From NCBI RefSeq assembly GCF_004349085.1, contig NZ_SMFM01000010.1, positions 62,001-126,000 of the forward strand: a stretch of 64,000 nucleotides of DNA, written 5' to 3'. Of the stretch, positions 47,217-54,420 are shown piece by piece. This DNA comes from Flavobacterium caseinilyticum (lineage in GTDB: Bacteria > Bacteroidota > Bacteroidia > Flavobacteriales > Flavobacteriaceae). Made by a program: the position numbers and the translations under genes. The notes beneath the pieces are model-generated. The model had not been told where the DNA came from. It saw nothing but the letters and a program-made list of their open reading frames with translations, and did no database searches. How positions within the stretch are numbered: position 1 is the first letter of the stretch; every line of letters begins with the position of its first letter.

Positions 47217-47645
47217 ATGACATTAGATAAAGTTAAAATGCTGGAATATTGCAACGCATTTTCAAAAAACACCTTAATGCAAACTCTAAATATTGAATTT
47301 ATTGATGCTGGAGAGGGTCTGCTGGTTGCCAAAATGCCGGTTAATTCATCGGTTCATCAACCCATGGGATTGTTGCACGGTGGCGCTTCGGTGGCTTTGG
47401 CGGAAAGCGTGGGCAGCGCAGCTTCACATTTTTTTATTAATGACAAGGAGCAGGAGGTACGCGGAATAGAAATTTCGGCGAATCATCTAAAAAGTATTCG
47501 GGAAGGGTTTGTATTTGCAACGGCAAGAATTATTCATAAAGGAAGAAGTCTTCATCTTTGGGAAATTAAAATTACTGACAAGGAAGGAAGTCTAATTTCT
47601 TTATGTAAATTGACAAATATGGTTTTGACCAAAGATAAAAAATAG
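47217..47645 (+). CDS. menI: 1,4-dihydroxy-2-naphthoyl-CoA thioesterase (hotdog fold)
   Basis: This 142-residue hotdog thioesterase closely follows the MenI/YdiI pattern: HQPMGLLHGGASVALAESVG contains the conserved His, Gly-Gly and catalytic Glu, and GIEISANHLKSIREG matches the substrate loop. Hydrolysis of DHNA-CoA is a step of menaquinone synthesis. The menF gene begins 49 bp downstream in the same direction, which supports this role over generic PaaI activity. Confidence 0.85.
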   Translation: MTLDKVKMLEYCNAFSKNTLMQTLNIEFIDAGEGLLVAKMPVNSSVHQPMGLLHGGASVALAESVGSAASHFFINDKEQEVRGIEISANHLKSIREGFVFATARIIHKGRSLHLWEIKITDKEGSLISLCKLTNMVLTKDKK

Positions 47646-47694
47646 GAATTCAGTACAGTTTTTGATTTTAAATTCACTTAAAAAATGTCGCGAT

Positions 47695-48759
47695 ATGATT
47701 GATTTTTTTATAAAAGTAAAACAGCAAAAAGCTCAAAATTTACCATTTGTATTGTACAGAAAACCAAATGATATCAAATTGTTTGGTTACTTTCAAAATA
47801 ACGATCATTTATATTTTGCTGAAAATTTTGATGAAACTGGTTTTGTGTTTGCTCCTTTTGAAGGCAGCCAAATGATACTTATTCCTAAAAATCAAGCTGT
47901 AAAATGGGAAACACTGGTTACTTCTTTTAAAGAAAATCAAGATTTTAATTCTTTAGGTTCAGAAGATGCAGCAGCGAAAGAACGCTTTGAAAAACTTGTC
48001 CAAAAAGGGATTGATGCTATTGTACAAGGAACTTTAAAAAAAGTAGTGCTATCAAGGAAAGAAATCGTTGATTTGTCAGCATTTGACCTTGTTTCAATTT
48101 TCGAAAAATTAAATCAAAGTTATCCAACTGCTTTTTGCTATTGTTGGTTTCATCCAAAAATAGGATTATGGATGGGCGCAACTCCTGAACGATTGCTCAA
48201 AGCCAATAATAAAAAGTTCTACACAATGGCATTGGCGGGAACCCAAAAAATCGCTAGTGAGGAAGAGGTCGTTTGGGAGAAAAAAGAAATAGAGGAACAG
48301 CAGTTTGTAACTGATTTTATTTTGAATAATTTGAAGAACCTTACGTTAGAATTGGCAATATCCAGTCCTTACACCGTACAGGCAGGAAGTTTAGCGCATA
48401 TCAAAACAGATATTGAAGGGCTTTTAAATGAGAATTCAAGTTTAAAACAAGTAATTTCCATTTTACATCCAACACCCGCCGTATGTGGGGTGCCTACAGA
48501 AGAAGCAAAAAAATTCATTTTGGAAAATGAAGGATATGACAGAGAATATTACACAGGTTTTTTAGGCGAATTAAACAAAGAAGGATTTATTAAAGGAGAA
48601 TTGAAATCTGATATGTACGTCAATTTACGATGTATGCAAATTAGAGATAATAAGGCGCATTTGTATGTGGGCTGTGGAATTACAAAAGACAGCATTCCTG
48701 AAAAAGAGTGGAGGGAAAGCGTTAATAAATCGATGACGATGAAAAGAATATTGGAATAG
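47695..48759 (+). CDS. menF: Isochorismate synthase (chorismate-binding enzyme)
   Basis: This 354-residue chorismate-using enzyme should convert chorismate to isochorismate, the entry step of menaquinone synthesis. Chorismate-binding marks are KVVLSRKEIVDLS, MGATPERLLKANN, TMALAGTQK, HPTPAVCGVPTEEAKKFI and EYYTGFLGELN. I chose the ATG at 47695; an in-frame TTG at 47662 would add 11 residues but sits close to the menI stop. It probably forms an operon with menI; no menD or siderophore genes are seen next to it. Confidence 0.88.
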   Translation: MIDFFIKVKQQKAQNLPFVLYRKPNDIKLFGYFQNNDHLYFAENFDETGFVFAPFEGSQMILIPKNQAVKWETLVTSFKENQDFNSLGSEDAAAKERFEKLVQKGIDAIVQGTLKKVVLSRKEIVDLSAFDLVSIFEKLNQSYPTAFCYCWFHPKIGLWMGATPERLLKANNKKFYTMALAGTQKIASEEEVVWEKKEIEEQQFVTDFILNNLKNLTLELAISSPYTVQAGSLAHIKTDIEGLLNENSSLKQVISILHPTPAVCGVPTEEAKKFILENEGYDREYYTGFLGELNKEGFIKGELKSDMYVNLRCMQIRDNKAHLYVGCGITKDSIPEKEWRESVNKSMTMKRILE

Positions 48760-48845
48760 GAACAGCTAAACTCCTATTGAAGAAATAATAATATGGTATT
48801 GAAAAATTGCTACATTAAACATAAAAAAACTTTAAAATAATTTTA

Positions 48846-49562
48846 ATGAAATTAGACATATTAGCTTTTGGCGCGCATCCGGATGATGTAGAATTGGGTT
48901 GCGCCGGAACGATTTTAAAAGAAATATCCGTTGGAAAAAGTGTTGGAATTATTGATTTGACCCGCGGTGAATTAGGAACTCGAGGTTCGGCTGTAATCAG
49001 AGATCAGGAAGCGAATGCTGCTGCAAAAATTCTTGGAGTTTCAGCGCGGGAAAATTTAGAAATGCGAGATGGTTTTTTTGTCAATGATGAAAAACACCAG
49101 TTAGAAATCATAAAAATGATTCGCAAATACCAACCGGAAATTATATTGTGTAATGCGATTGACGACCGTCATATTGATCATGCAAAGGGAAGTCAATTGG
49201 TATCGGATGCTTGTTTCTTATCTGGATTGATGAAGATTGAAACAACGATTGATGGAGAAAAACAAACTGCCTGGCGACCAAAATTAGTATACCATTATAT
49301 TCAGTGGAAAGATATAAAACCGGATTTTGTAGTTGATATTACAGGTTTCACCGATAAAAAAATTGAATCTATTTTAGCGTATGGTTCTCAATTTTACGAT
49401 GCAAATTCCAAAGAACCGGAATCGCCAATTTCGAGCAAAAACTTCCTGGAGAGCCTAAATTATCGTTCGCGGGATTTAGGAAGGCTTGTAGGAGTAGATC
49501 ATGCGGAAGGTTTTACGGTTGAAAGATATTTGGCAGTCAATAGCTTAGGAGATTTGATATAA
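48846..49562 (+). CDS. bshB1: Bacillithiol biosynthesis deacetylase BshB1
   Basis: This 238-residue zinc-dependent deacetylase of the LmbE/PIG-L family has AHPDDVELGCAGT near the N-terminus (His11, Asp13 and Asp14 are metal and catalytic residues) and a second His site in DRHIDHAKGSQL. RGELGTRGS and the C-terminal DHAEGFTVERY match the BshB1 subgroup, which removes the acetyl group from GlcNAc-malate in bacillithiol synthesis. The other bsh genes are not in this window. Confidence 0.9.
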   Translation: MKLDILAFGAHPDDVELGCAGTILKEISVGKSVGIIDLTRGELGTRGSAVIRDQEANAAAKILGVSARENLEMRDGFFVNDEKHQLEIIKMIRKYQPEIILCNAIDDRHIDHAKGSQLVSDACFLSGLMKIETTIDGEKQTAWRPKLVYHYIQWKDIKPDFVVDITGFTDKKIESILAYGSQFYDANSKEPESPISSKNFLESLNYRSRDLGRLVGVDHAEGFTVERYLAVNSLGDLI

Positions 49563-49590
49563 TTTTGATGTATTTTTTTTAAAAAAATCT

Positions 49591-49620
49591 TTGCGAAAGC
49601 AAACATTTGTCTTATATTTG
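49591..49620 (+). promoter_or_regulatory. Promoter of tRNA-His
   Basis: TTG at 49591-49593 and TATATTTG at 49613-49620 are separated by exactly 19 bp, a full match to the Bacteroidota TTG-N19-TAnnTTTG promoter. Transcription should begin about 10 bp before the tRNA. Confidence 0.8.
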
Positions 49621-49636
49621 CAACCGCTAAGCAAAT

Positions 49637-49711
49637 GGTGGTTGTAGCTCAGCTGGTTAGAGCATCGGTTTGTGGTACCGAGGGTCGCCGGTTCGAACCC
49701 GGTCATCCACC
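49637..49711 (+). tRNA. tRNA-His (GTG)
   Basis: The cloverleaf is readable: extra 5' G(-1), acceptor GTGGTTG/CATCCAC, D-arm, anticodon stem TCGGT/ACCGA with loop TTGTGGT (anticodon GTG at 49672-49674), and T-arm with TTCGAAC. The G-1:C73 pair is a tRNA-His identity mark. A CCA end is not fully encoded. Positions 5 and 68 form a T-T mismatch in the acceptor stem. Confidence 0.95.
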
Positions 49712-49719
49712 CAGAAAGC

Positions 49720-49751
49720 AAAAGCCTCGAAGAAATTCGGGGCTTTTTTTG
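49720..49751 (+). terminator. Terminator after tRNA-His
   Basis: AAGCCTCGAA pairs with TTCGGGGCTT (one wobble) around a 4-nt loop, followed by a T run. The rest of the gap to 50023 holds no visible gene. Confidence 0.85.
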
Positions 49752-49947
49752 TGGGATAAAGTCTCAAGATGGTTTAGAAGTTAATTTATGGCTTGAATAT
49801 TGTTGAAGTGGCTTATATAAAATAGCGCAATCAAAAAAAACATTTAAGATTTGAAAATCCAACAAATAAATGCTGTGATTTTTTCGACGCTGTAGATCTG
49901 TTCTGAGTTATATTTTTTGTTTTAAAGCAATCATCTTTCCTTTTTTG

Positions 49948-49955
49948 TATCTTTG
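49948..49955 (+). promoter_or_regulatory. Candidate -7 box of the histidine kinase gene
   Basis: TATCTTTG fits TAnnTTTG, 68 bp before the ATG. No clear -33 element is present. Confidence 0.35.
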
Positions 49956-50023
49956 AGCAAATTTCATAATTAAACCAATCGAATATTAACTTTCGAAATT
50001 TTAAATATTATTTACATAATTTA

Positions 50024-51220
50024 ATGGAAAAAGAGAGAATCAATTCTAAAGTTCTTAAAAGTAGTTACATCCCAACGGCTGAATTTTATAGCCAAATAAT
50101 AGACAGTTTACAAGATTACTCGATTTTTACGCTCGATAATCAATTTATAATTAATAGCTGGAGTTTAGGTTCAACAAAAATATTTGGATATGAGACTGAT
50201 GAGATTCTAGGAAAGCATTTTGATGTAATTTTTACTGCAGAAGATGTGAAGAACGGTATTCCGCAAACAGAAATACAAGGTGCAATAACAAAAGGAAGAG
50301 CTACGGATAACAGATGGCACATTTGTAAGGATGGGAGTCTGTTTTATGCTTATGGTTTGGTTTTTCCACTGCTTGGAAGTGAAGGGGAGAAGTTAGGATA
50401 TGTTAAAATTCTACGTGATTTAACCGAGAGAAAGAAATCGGAGGATGCCATTAAAAAATATATTAAAGAACTTGAAGATCTTAATACACACAAAGAGAAT
50501 GTTCTTGCAATTGTTTCTCACGATTTAAGGAGTCCTTTATCCGGCATTATCGGAACGGCTGAATATTTGAAAACAAATCTGGAAAGATTAGCACCCAGCA
50601 AGGTAAAAGAAATGCTCAATTTACTTCATAAAACTGCAGTAGACGAGTTGAATATGCTGGATCATTTGGTGGAATGGGCTAGAATAAAATATGCATCGGA
50701 GGTATTCTCACCGAAAAAAATTAATCTTTCTGGTTATGTTGAAAAGGTTTTTGAATCTTTAAAGGAATATGCCTCGTTAAATGCCATAATTCTTATTAAT
50801 GAAATTGAACCCAACACCACTATTTTTGCAGATGGGAAAATGTTGTTTTCTATTTTTCAAAACATAATTTCTAATGCAATCAAGCATTCAAATCCTGGAG
50901 GTAAAATTACCGTTTTGGCGAAAATCGAAGCGACAAGAGTAATAATTCAGATAAAAGATCTTGGAGTTGGTATGTCTAAAGAGGTGCAAGAAAAACTTTT
51001 TACTCCGCAAATGAGTATGCTTTCTAAAGCAAGGAAAGACAATAAAGGTGCTGGAATAGGTTTGTTATTGGTGAAAGGATTTTTAGAACGAAACGACGGT
51101 GAAATATGGATTGAAAGTGTCGAGGGAAAAGGCACGTCTTTTTATTTTACATTGCCTTTGGAAGAACCTCTTCATAAAATTGATAGTGCAGACAAAATAG
51201 TATTTGACGAAAGAGTTTAA
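50024..51220 (+). CDS. PAS-domain sensor histidine kinase
   Basis: This 398-residue soluble sensor kinase has an N-terminal PAS domain (about 22-140, with the PAC-like LGYVKILRDLTERKK end), a dimerisation/phosphoacceptor domain with His166 in AIVSHDLRSPLSGIIG, and an ATPase domain with N-box ISNAIKHSNPGGK, G1 IKDLGVGM and G2 GAGIGLLLVKGFLE. No TM helix is present, so the signal is sensed inside the cell. No response regulator is adjacent. A strong terminator follows, so it stands alone. Confidence 0.9.
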   Translation: MEKERINSKVLKSSYIPTAEFYSQIIDSLQDYSIFTLDNQFIINSWSLGSTKIFGYETDEILGKHFDVIFTAEDVKNGIPQTEIQGAITKGRATDNRWHICKDGSLFYAYGLVFPLLGSEGEKLGYVKILRDLTERKKSEDAIKKYIKELEDLNTHKENVLAIVSHDLRSPLSGIIGTAEYLKTNLERLAPSKVKEMLNLLHKTAVDELNMLDHLVEWARIKYASEVFSPKKINLSGYVEKVFESLKEYASLNAIILINEIEPNTTIFADGKMLFSIFQNIISNAIKHSNPGGKITVLAKIEATRVIIQIKDLGVGMSKEVQEKLFTPQMSMLSKARKDNKGAGIGLLLVKGFLERNDGEIWIESVEGKGTSFYFTLPLEEPLHKIDSADKIVFDERV

Positions 51221-51235
51221 GAAATATATATATTT

Positions 51236-51274
51236 AAAAAAAAGAGCTTTGAAGTGATTCAAAGCTCTTTTTTT
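51236..51274 (+). terminator. Terminator of the histidine kinase gene
   Basis: AAAGAGCTTTGAA pairs perfectly with TTCAAAGCTCTTT around a 4-nt loop, followed by Ts. Confidence 0.92.
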
Positions 51275-51278
51275 ATCA

Positions 51279-51391
51279 GGGTTGCACAAGGGATAGCAGT
51301 GGAAATCCTTTATTGTGATTTTTCATCACAATAAAGATTGTAACGGAAAGCCCGACCACGCTGTAACGCTAGTGAAAGCGTGGATGTGCCC
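51279..51391. repeat. Palindromic intergenic repeat, copy 2 (reverse orientation)
   Basis: Read on the minus strand it contains GGTCGGGCTTTCCGTTACAA, a long central hairpin (CTTTATTGTGAT/ATCACAATAAAG) and CCACTGCTATCCCTTGTGCA. It also has a second hairpin CCACGCT/AGCGTGG at 51356-51383. The outer parts match the plus-strand element at 24877-24953 (GGTCGGGCT, TTCGTTA/TTCCGTTA, CCACT, ATCCCT), while the centre differs. Confidence 0.65.
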
Positions 51392-51402
51392 AAATTTTCA
51401 AT

Positions 51403-52416
51403 CTATTTTTTATCTACAATAGGTCTTTCGCTGCGGTTTGCAAGTTCCCAAGCGGTTACAAACGCAAGTTTTGCTCTTTTGGTCAGTGCATCATATTCAA
51501 TTTTATCTGGAGTGTCTGTTGGTTTATGATAATCAGCATGCACGCCATTAAAAAAGAAAACAGACGGAATACCATGTTTAGCAAAGTTGTAATGGTCAGA
51601 ACGCTCATAAAAATGGTTTGGATCTTTAGGATCATTGTATTTATAATCTAAATTCAATTGCGTATATTTTGCGTTTGCGATGGTGCAAATGTTATCTAAA
51701 TCAGTAGATAATCGGTTTGCGCCAATAACATAAACATAATTGTTGCTGGCTGTGTGAGCTTCGTCGCGGCGGCCTATCATGTCAATATTGATATCAGCAA
51801 TGGTGTTCGCTAACGGAAACAGAGGATTTTCTGAGTAATATCTGGAACCATGCAAGCCGTGTTCTTCCCCGGTCACGTGAAGAAAAAGAATTGATCGTTT
51901 AGGTCCGTGTCCTTCATTTTTAGCTATCTGGAATGCCTGCGCAATCTCAAGTAAAGCAACGGTTCCAGAACCATCATCATCGGCACCATTATAAATTTCT
52001 CCATCTTTTATCCCTACATGATCGTAATGGGCAGAAATTACCAAGACTTCATTGGGTTTTTCAGAACCTTCAATGTAAGCCCACACGTTTTCTGAATCGG
52101 GCAAATTTTCATTTCGTTTTGCATTCAGGAAAGCTGCGGGAATTTTTTGATAATAGTCTGACGCGCCAGTGGGAAATGGAACAGCGTTTTTCTTGTATTG
52201 ATCGATGAGGTAAATACCGGCTTTTTTCTGTCCTGAGGATCCAGTCTCCCGTCCTTCCATTTCATCTGAAGCTACAATGTAAAGGTGTGTTTTTAATTCA
52301 TCGGCTGTAATGGTATTCATGTATTTTGTGGGTGAAACTGTTGTTACACTCATTTTTTGAGAAGTACAACTGATTGTCAGTACAGTAAGGAAACCTAATA
52401 ACGGAATTTTTTTCAT
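51403..52416 (-). CDS. M28 family metallopeptidase lipoprotein
   Basis: This 337-residue lipoprotein (lipobox LTISCTS, Cys17) carries a di-zinc M28 aminopeptidase domain: first metal His/Asp in VISAHYDHVG, bridging Asp in GADDDGSGTVALLEIA, catalytic Glu-Glu in HVTGEEHGLHGS, Asp in INIDMIGRRDE and the last His in ADYHKPTDTPDK. It should release N-terminal amino acids from peptides in the periplasm. It is 8 bp downstream of the DUF3667 gene, so the two form an operon. Confidence 0.92.
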   Translation of the reverse strand: MKKIPLLGFLTVLTISCTSQKMSVTTVSPTKYMNTITADELKTHLYIVASDEMEGRETGSSGQKKAGIYLIDQYKKNAVPFPTGASDYYQKIPAAFLNAKRNENLPDSENVWAYIEGSEKPNEVLVISAHYDHVGIKDGEIYNGADDDGSGTVALLEIAQAFQIAKNEGHGPKRSILFLHVTGEEHGLHGSRYYSENPLFPLANTIADINIDMIGRRDEAHTASNNYVYVIGANRLSTDLDNICTIANAKYTQLNLDYKYNDPKDPNHFYERSDHYNFAKHGIPSVFFFNGVHADYHKPTDTPDKIEYDALTKRAKLAFVTAWELANRSERPIVDKK

Positions 52417-52424
52417 TTCTTTTT

Positions 52425-53438
52425 TTAATGTAAATTGATAAATGTATAAAGTGCAAAAAGTGCTATTATAATAATGATGAGAATAAGGTTAATAAAAAAT
52501 AAAAAACTGCTTTTCAGGAATGAAATGAATCTTGTTTCTCCATAAAAGCGGTGATGTGCCGGATAAAAATAATAAAACATCCATCCAATTCCGATAAAAT
52601 TAATTATTATTTGCAAAAATGAAGCCACACCAGATTCTTGCAACAACGCCAGGCCTTTATTTATTAGAAATAGCAGTAAGATAATGAGTAATAAAAAAGA
52701 AAAATAATGCAGTGTAAAAATTCCGTGATCAAAATAGTACCAGCGTTTTTTATTATGGAAAAGCCAAAGAAAAAAGGCGAAGATAGGCATAAATACAAAA
52801 AGGACCTTGGGTAAATTATGTGTAAAAGAATTTACGAATTTTTCAATAATTTCAGGTGGTGTATTTTCCTTTTTAACGATTTGAATTTTTCTATTAATCC
52901 AATAATTAAAATCAGATAATTTTTCTGGTTCAGGTGCATTCTTTTGAATCGAGTCTAACTGTTCTAAAGAATCATATCCAAAATTAAAGAATTGATTTTC
53001 GTCTATTGAATCAGTTTTGTTCTTTTTAATTGTATCATATGTGGAGTTGGTATTTTGAAATGATTCGTTTTTAGTTGTAATGGTTGATTGCTTTTCGTTA
53101 GGATCTTCGGGTGCATTTATTTCAGTGGGAAAAAAAGCAATTAAAAGAAATGTGATGAAGCTAATGAAGATGTAAAGACGAACGGGAGCAAGGTAAGACA
53201 ATCGTTTTCCAGAAAGATATTCTTTAGTAAGTGCGGCAGGTTTGAATAAAAGATTTTTTATCGTTCGCCAAAAAGCGTTTTCATAGTGTGTTAAATCCTC
53301 AAAAAAGTTTATAAAAAGGTGGTGAAACGTCTTTCTGGTATCCGTATTTTCCTGCCCACAATTAGGACAGAATCTGTTTGCTACCACGTATTTGCAATTG
53401 AGGCAGGTTTTGTCGTTTCGGATTTTACTTTTAGACAT
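52425..53438 (-). CDS. DUF3667 membrane protein with N-terminal zinc ribbon
   Basis: This is a 337-residue protein. A four-Cys zinc ribbon (CLNCKYVVANRFCPNCGQ, residues 14-31) is followed by the DUF3667 core TRKTFHHLFINFFEDLTHYE and LFKPAALTKEYLSGKR, then one TM helix, a long polar loop (about 110-200) and four more TM helices. The family is common in Bacteroidota and its function is unknown. It precedes the M28 peptidase by 8 bp. A long inverted repeat with a T run ends right at its start codon. Confidence 0.88.
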   Translation of the reverse strand: MSKSKIRNDKTCLNCKYVVANRFCPNCGQENTDTRKTFHHLFINFFEDLTHYENAFWRTIKNLLFKPAALTKEYLSGKRLSYLAPVRLYIFISFITFLLIAFFPTEINAPEDPNEKQSTITTKNESFQNTNSTYDTIKKNKTDSIDENQFFNFGYDSLEQLDSIQKNAPEPEKLSDFNYWINRKIQIVKKENTPPEIIEKFVNSFTHNLPKVLFVFMPIFAFFLWLFHNKKRWYYFDHGIFTLHYFSFLLLIILLLFLINKGLALLQESGVASFLQIIINFIGIGWMFYYFYPAHHRFYGETRFISFLKSSFLFFINLILIIIIIALFALYTFINLH

Positions 53439-53440
53439 AA

Positions 53441-53518
53441 AAAAACAGTATAAATTCCAGATTTCTTGCTAAATTTCAATTTATAAATTTACAAAAAAAT
53501 GGAACCTATACTGTTTTT
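53441..53518 (-). terminator. Long inverted repeat between the dienelactone-hydrolase-like gene and DUF3667
   Basis: AAAAACAGTATA (53441-53452) pairs with TATACTGTTTTT (53507-53518), with further pairing ATTCCA/TGGAA inside and a roughly 40-nt AT-rich loop. On the minus strand the outer stem ends in a T run, so it can end the upstream transcript, but it also reaches to within 2 bp of the DUF3667 ATG. Confidence 0.6.
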
Positions 53519-53538
53519 GAAAAATAATATTTTCTAAA

Positions 53539-54309
53539 TTATTTCAAAACTTCTTTTAAGAAAGAATTCATGCGTTCCCAAGAACGTTTGGCAGCTTTTT
53601 CATTATACGCAGCACCTTTTGAATTGTCGTTGCCAGCTTCAATTTCAGTAAAAGCATGAACTGAATTTGCATAATAAATCATTTCCCACTCCGCTTTAGT
53701 ATCTCTCATTTCTTGTTGAAAAGCAGCCACTTCTGTAGCTGGAACATAGGTGTCATCAGCGCCGTGTAAAACCAAAATCTCTGCAGTGATTGGATTATTT
53801 ACTCTGGAAGCATCACGCCCTAAACCTCCGTGAAAAGAAACTGCGCCTTGAATTTTCATTCCTGCTCTTGCCGCTTCAAGTGCTCCTGTTCCTCCAAAAC
53901 AATATCCAATTACTACAATATTGTCCGGATTTGCGCCCGCTTTTATTAATTGATCCCAAGCTAATTGGATGCGTCTTTGATAATCAGCAAAATTAGTTTT
54001 GTAAAAACCAGCTTGTTTTCCGGCTTCTTGAGTGTTTGTTGGGTAGTTTCCTTCACCATATATATCTGCTACAAATGCGTAGTATCCCATTTTTGACAGT
54101 TTCTGTGCTGATTGCTTGGAATGAGTATCGATTCCTTTCCAGGCGGGAAGGATTAAGATTCCCGGTTTAGTTTTGCTTCTTTTCGCTGGAGCAATTGACA
54201 ATCCATTTAAATTTTGATTTCCATCAGTGTATTTTACTGATTTAAGTTGTGCAGATGCACCGCTGGAAAAGAATAATAACCCTAAAAAGGCAAAGAAAAT
54301 ATTTTTCAT
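53539..54309 (-). CDS. Exported dienelactone-hydrolase-family protein
   Basis: This 256-residue alpha/beta hydrolase has a signal peptide ending at GASA (residue 20). The nucleophile is Cys137 in VVIGYCFGGTGALE, as in dienelactone hydrolases; the acid is in LHGADDTYVP and the His in YANSVHAFTEIEAG. It probably works in the periplasm on small esters; the natural substrate is unknown. Single gene. Confidence 0.88.
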   Translation of the reverse strand: MKNIFFAFLGLLFFSSGASAQLKSVKYTDGNQNLNGLSIAPAKRSKTKPGILILPAWKGIDTHSKQSAQKLSKMGYYAFVADIYGEGNYPTNTQEAGKQAGFYKTNFADYQRRIQLAWDQLIKAGANPDNIVVIGYCFGGTGALEAARAGMKIQGAVSFHGGLGRDASRVNNPITAEILVLHGADDTYVPATEVAAFQQEMRDTKAEWEMIYYANSVHAFTEIEAGNDNSKGAAYNEKAAKRSWERMNSFLKEVLK

Positions 54310-54420
54310 GTTGAATTTTTTATTTGTACAAATGTCTCATTTAATTAGTCCTAAAATTAAGACTTTGATTTTTTTATCTTATGACCCTATTTTTAATTCT
54401 TATAATGAAGAACAAATCAA

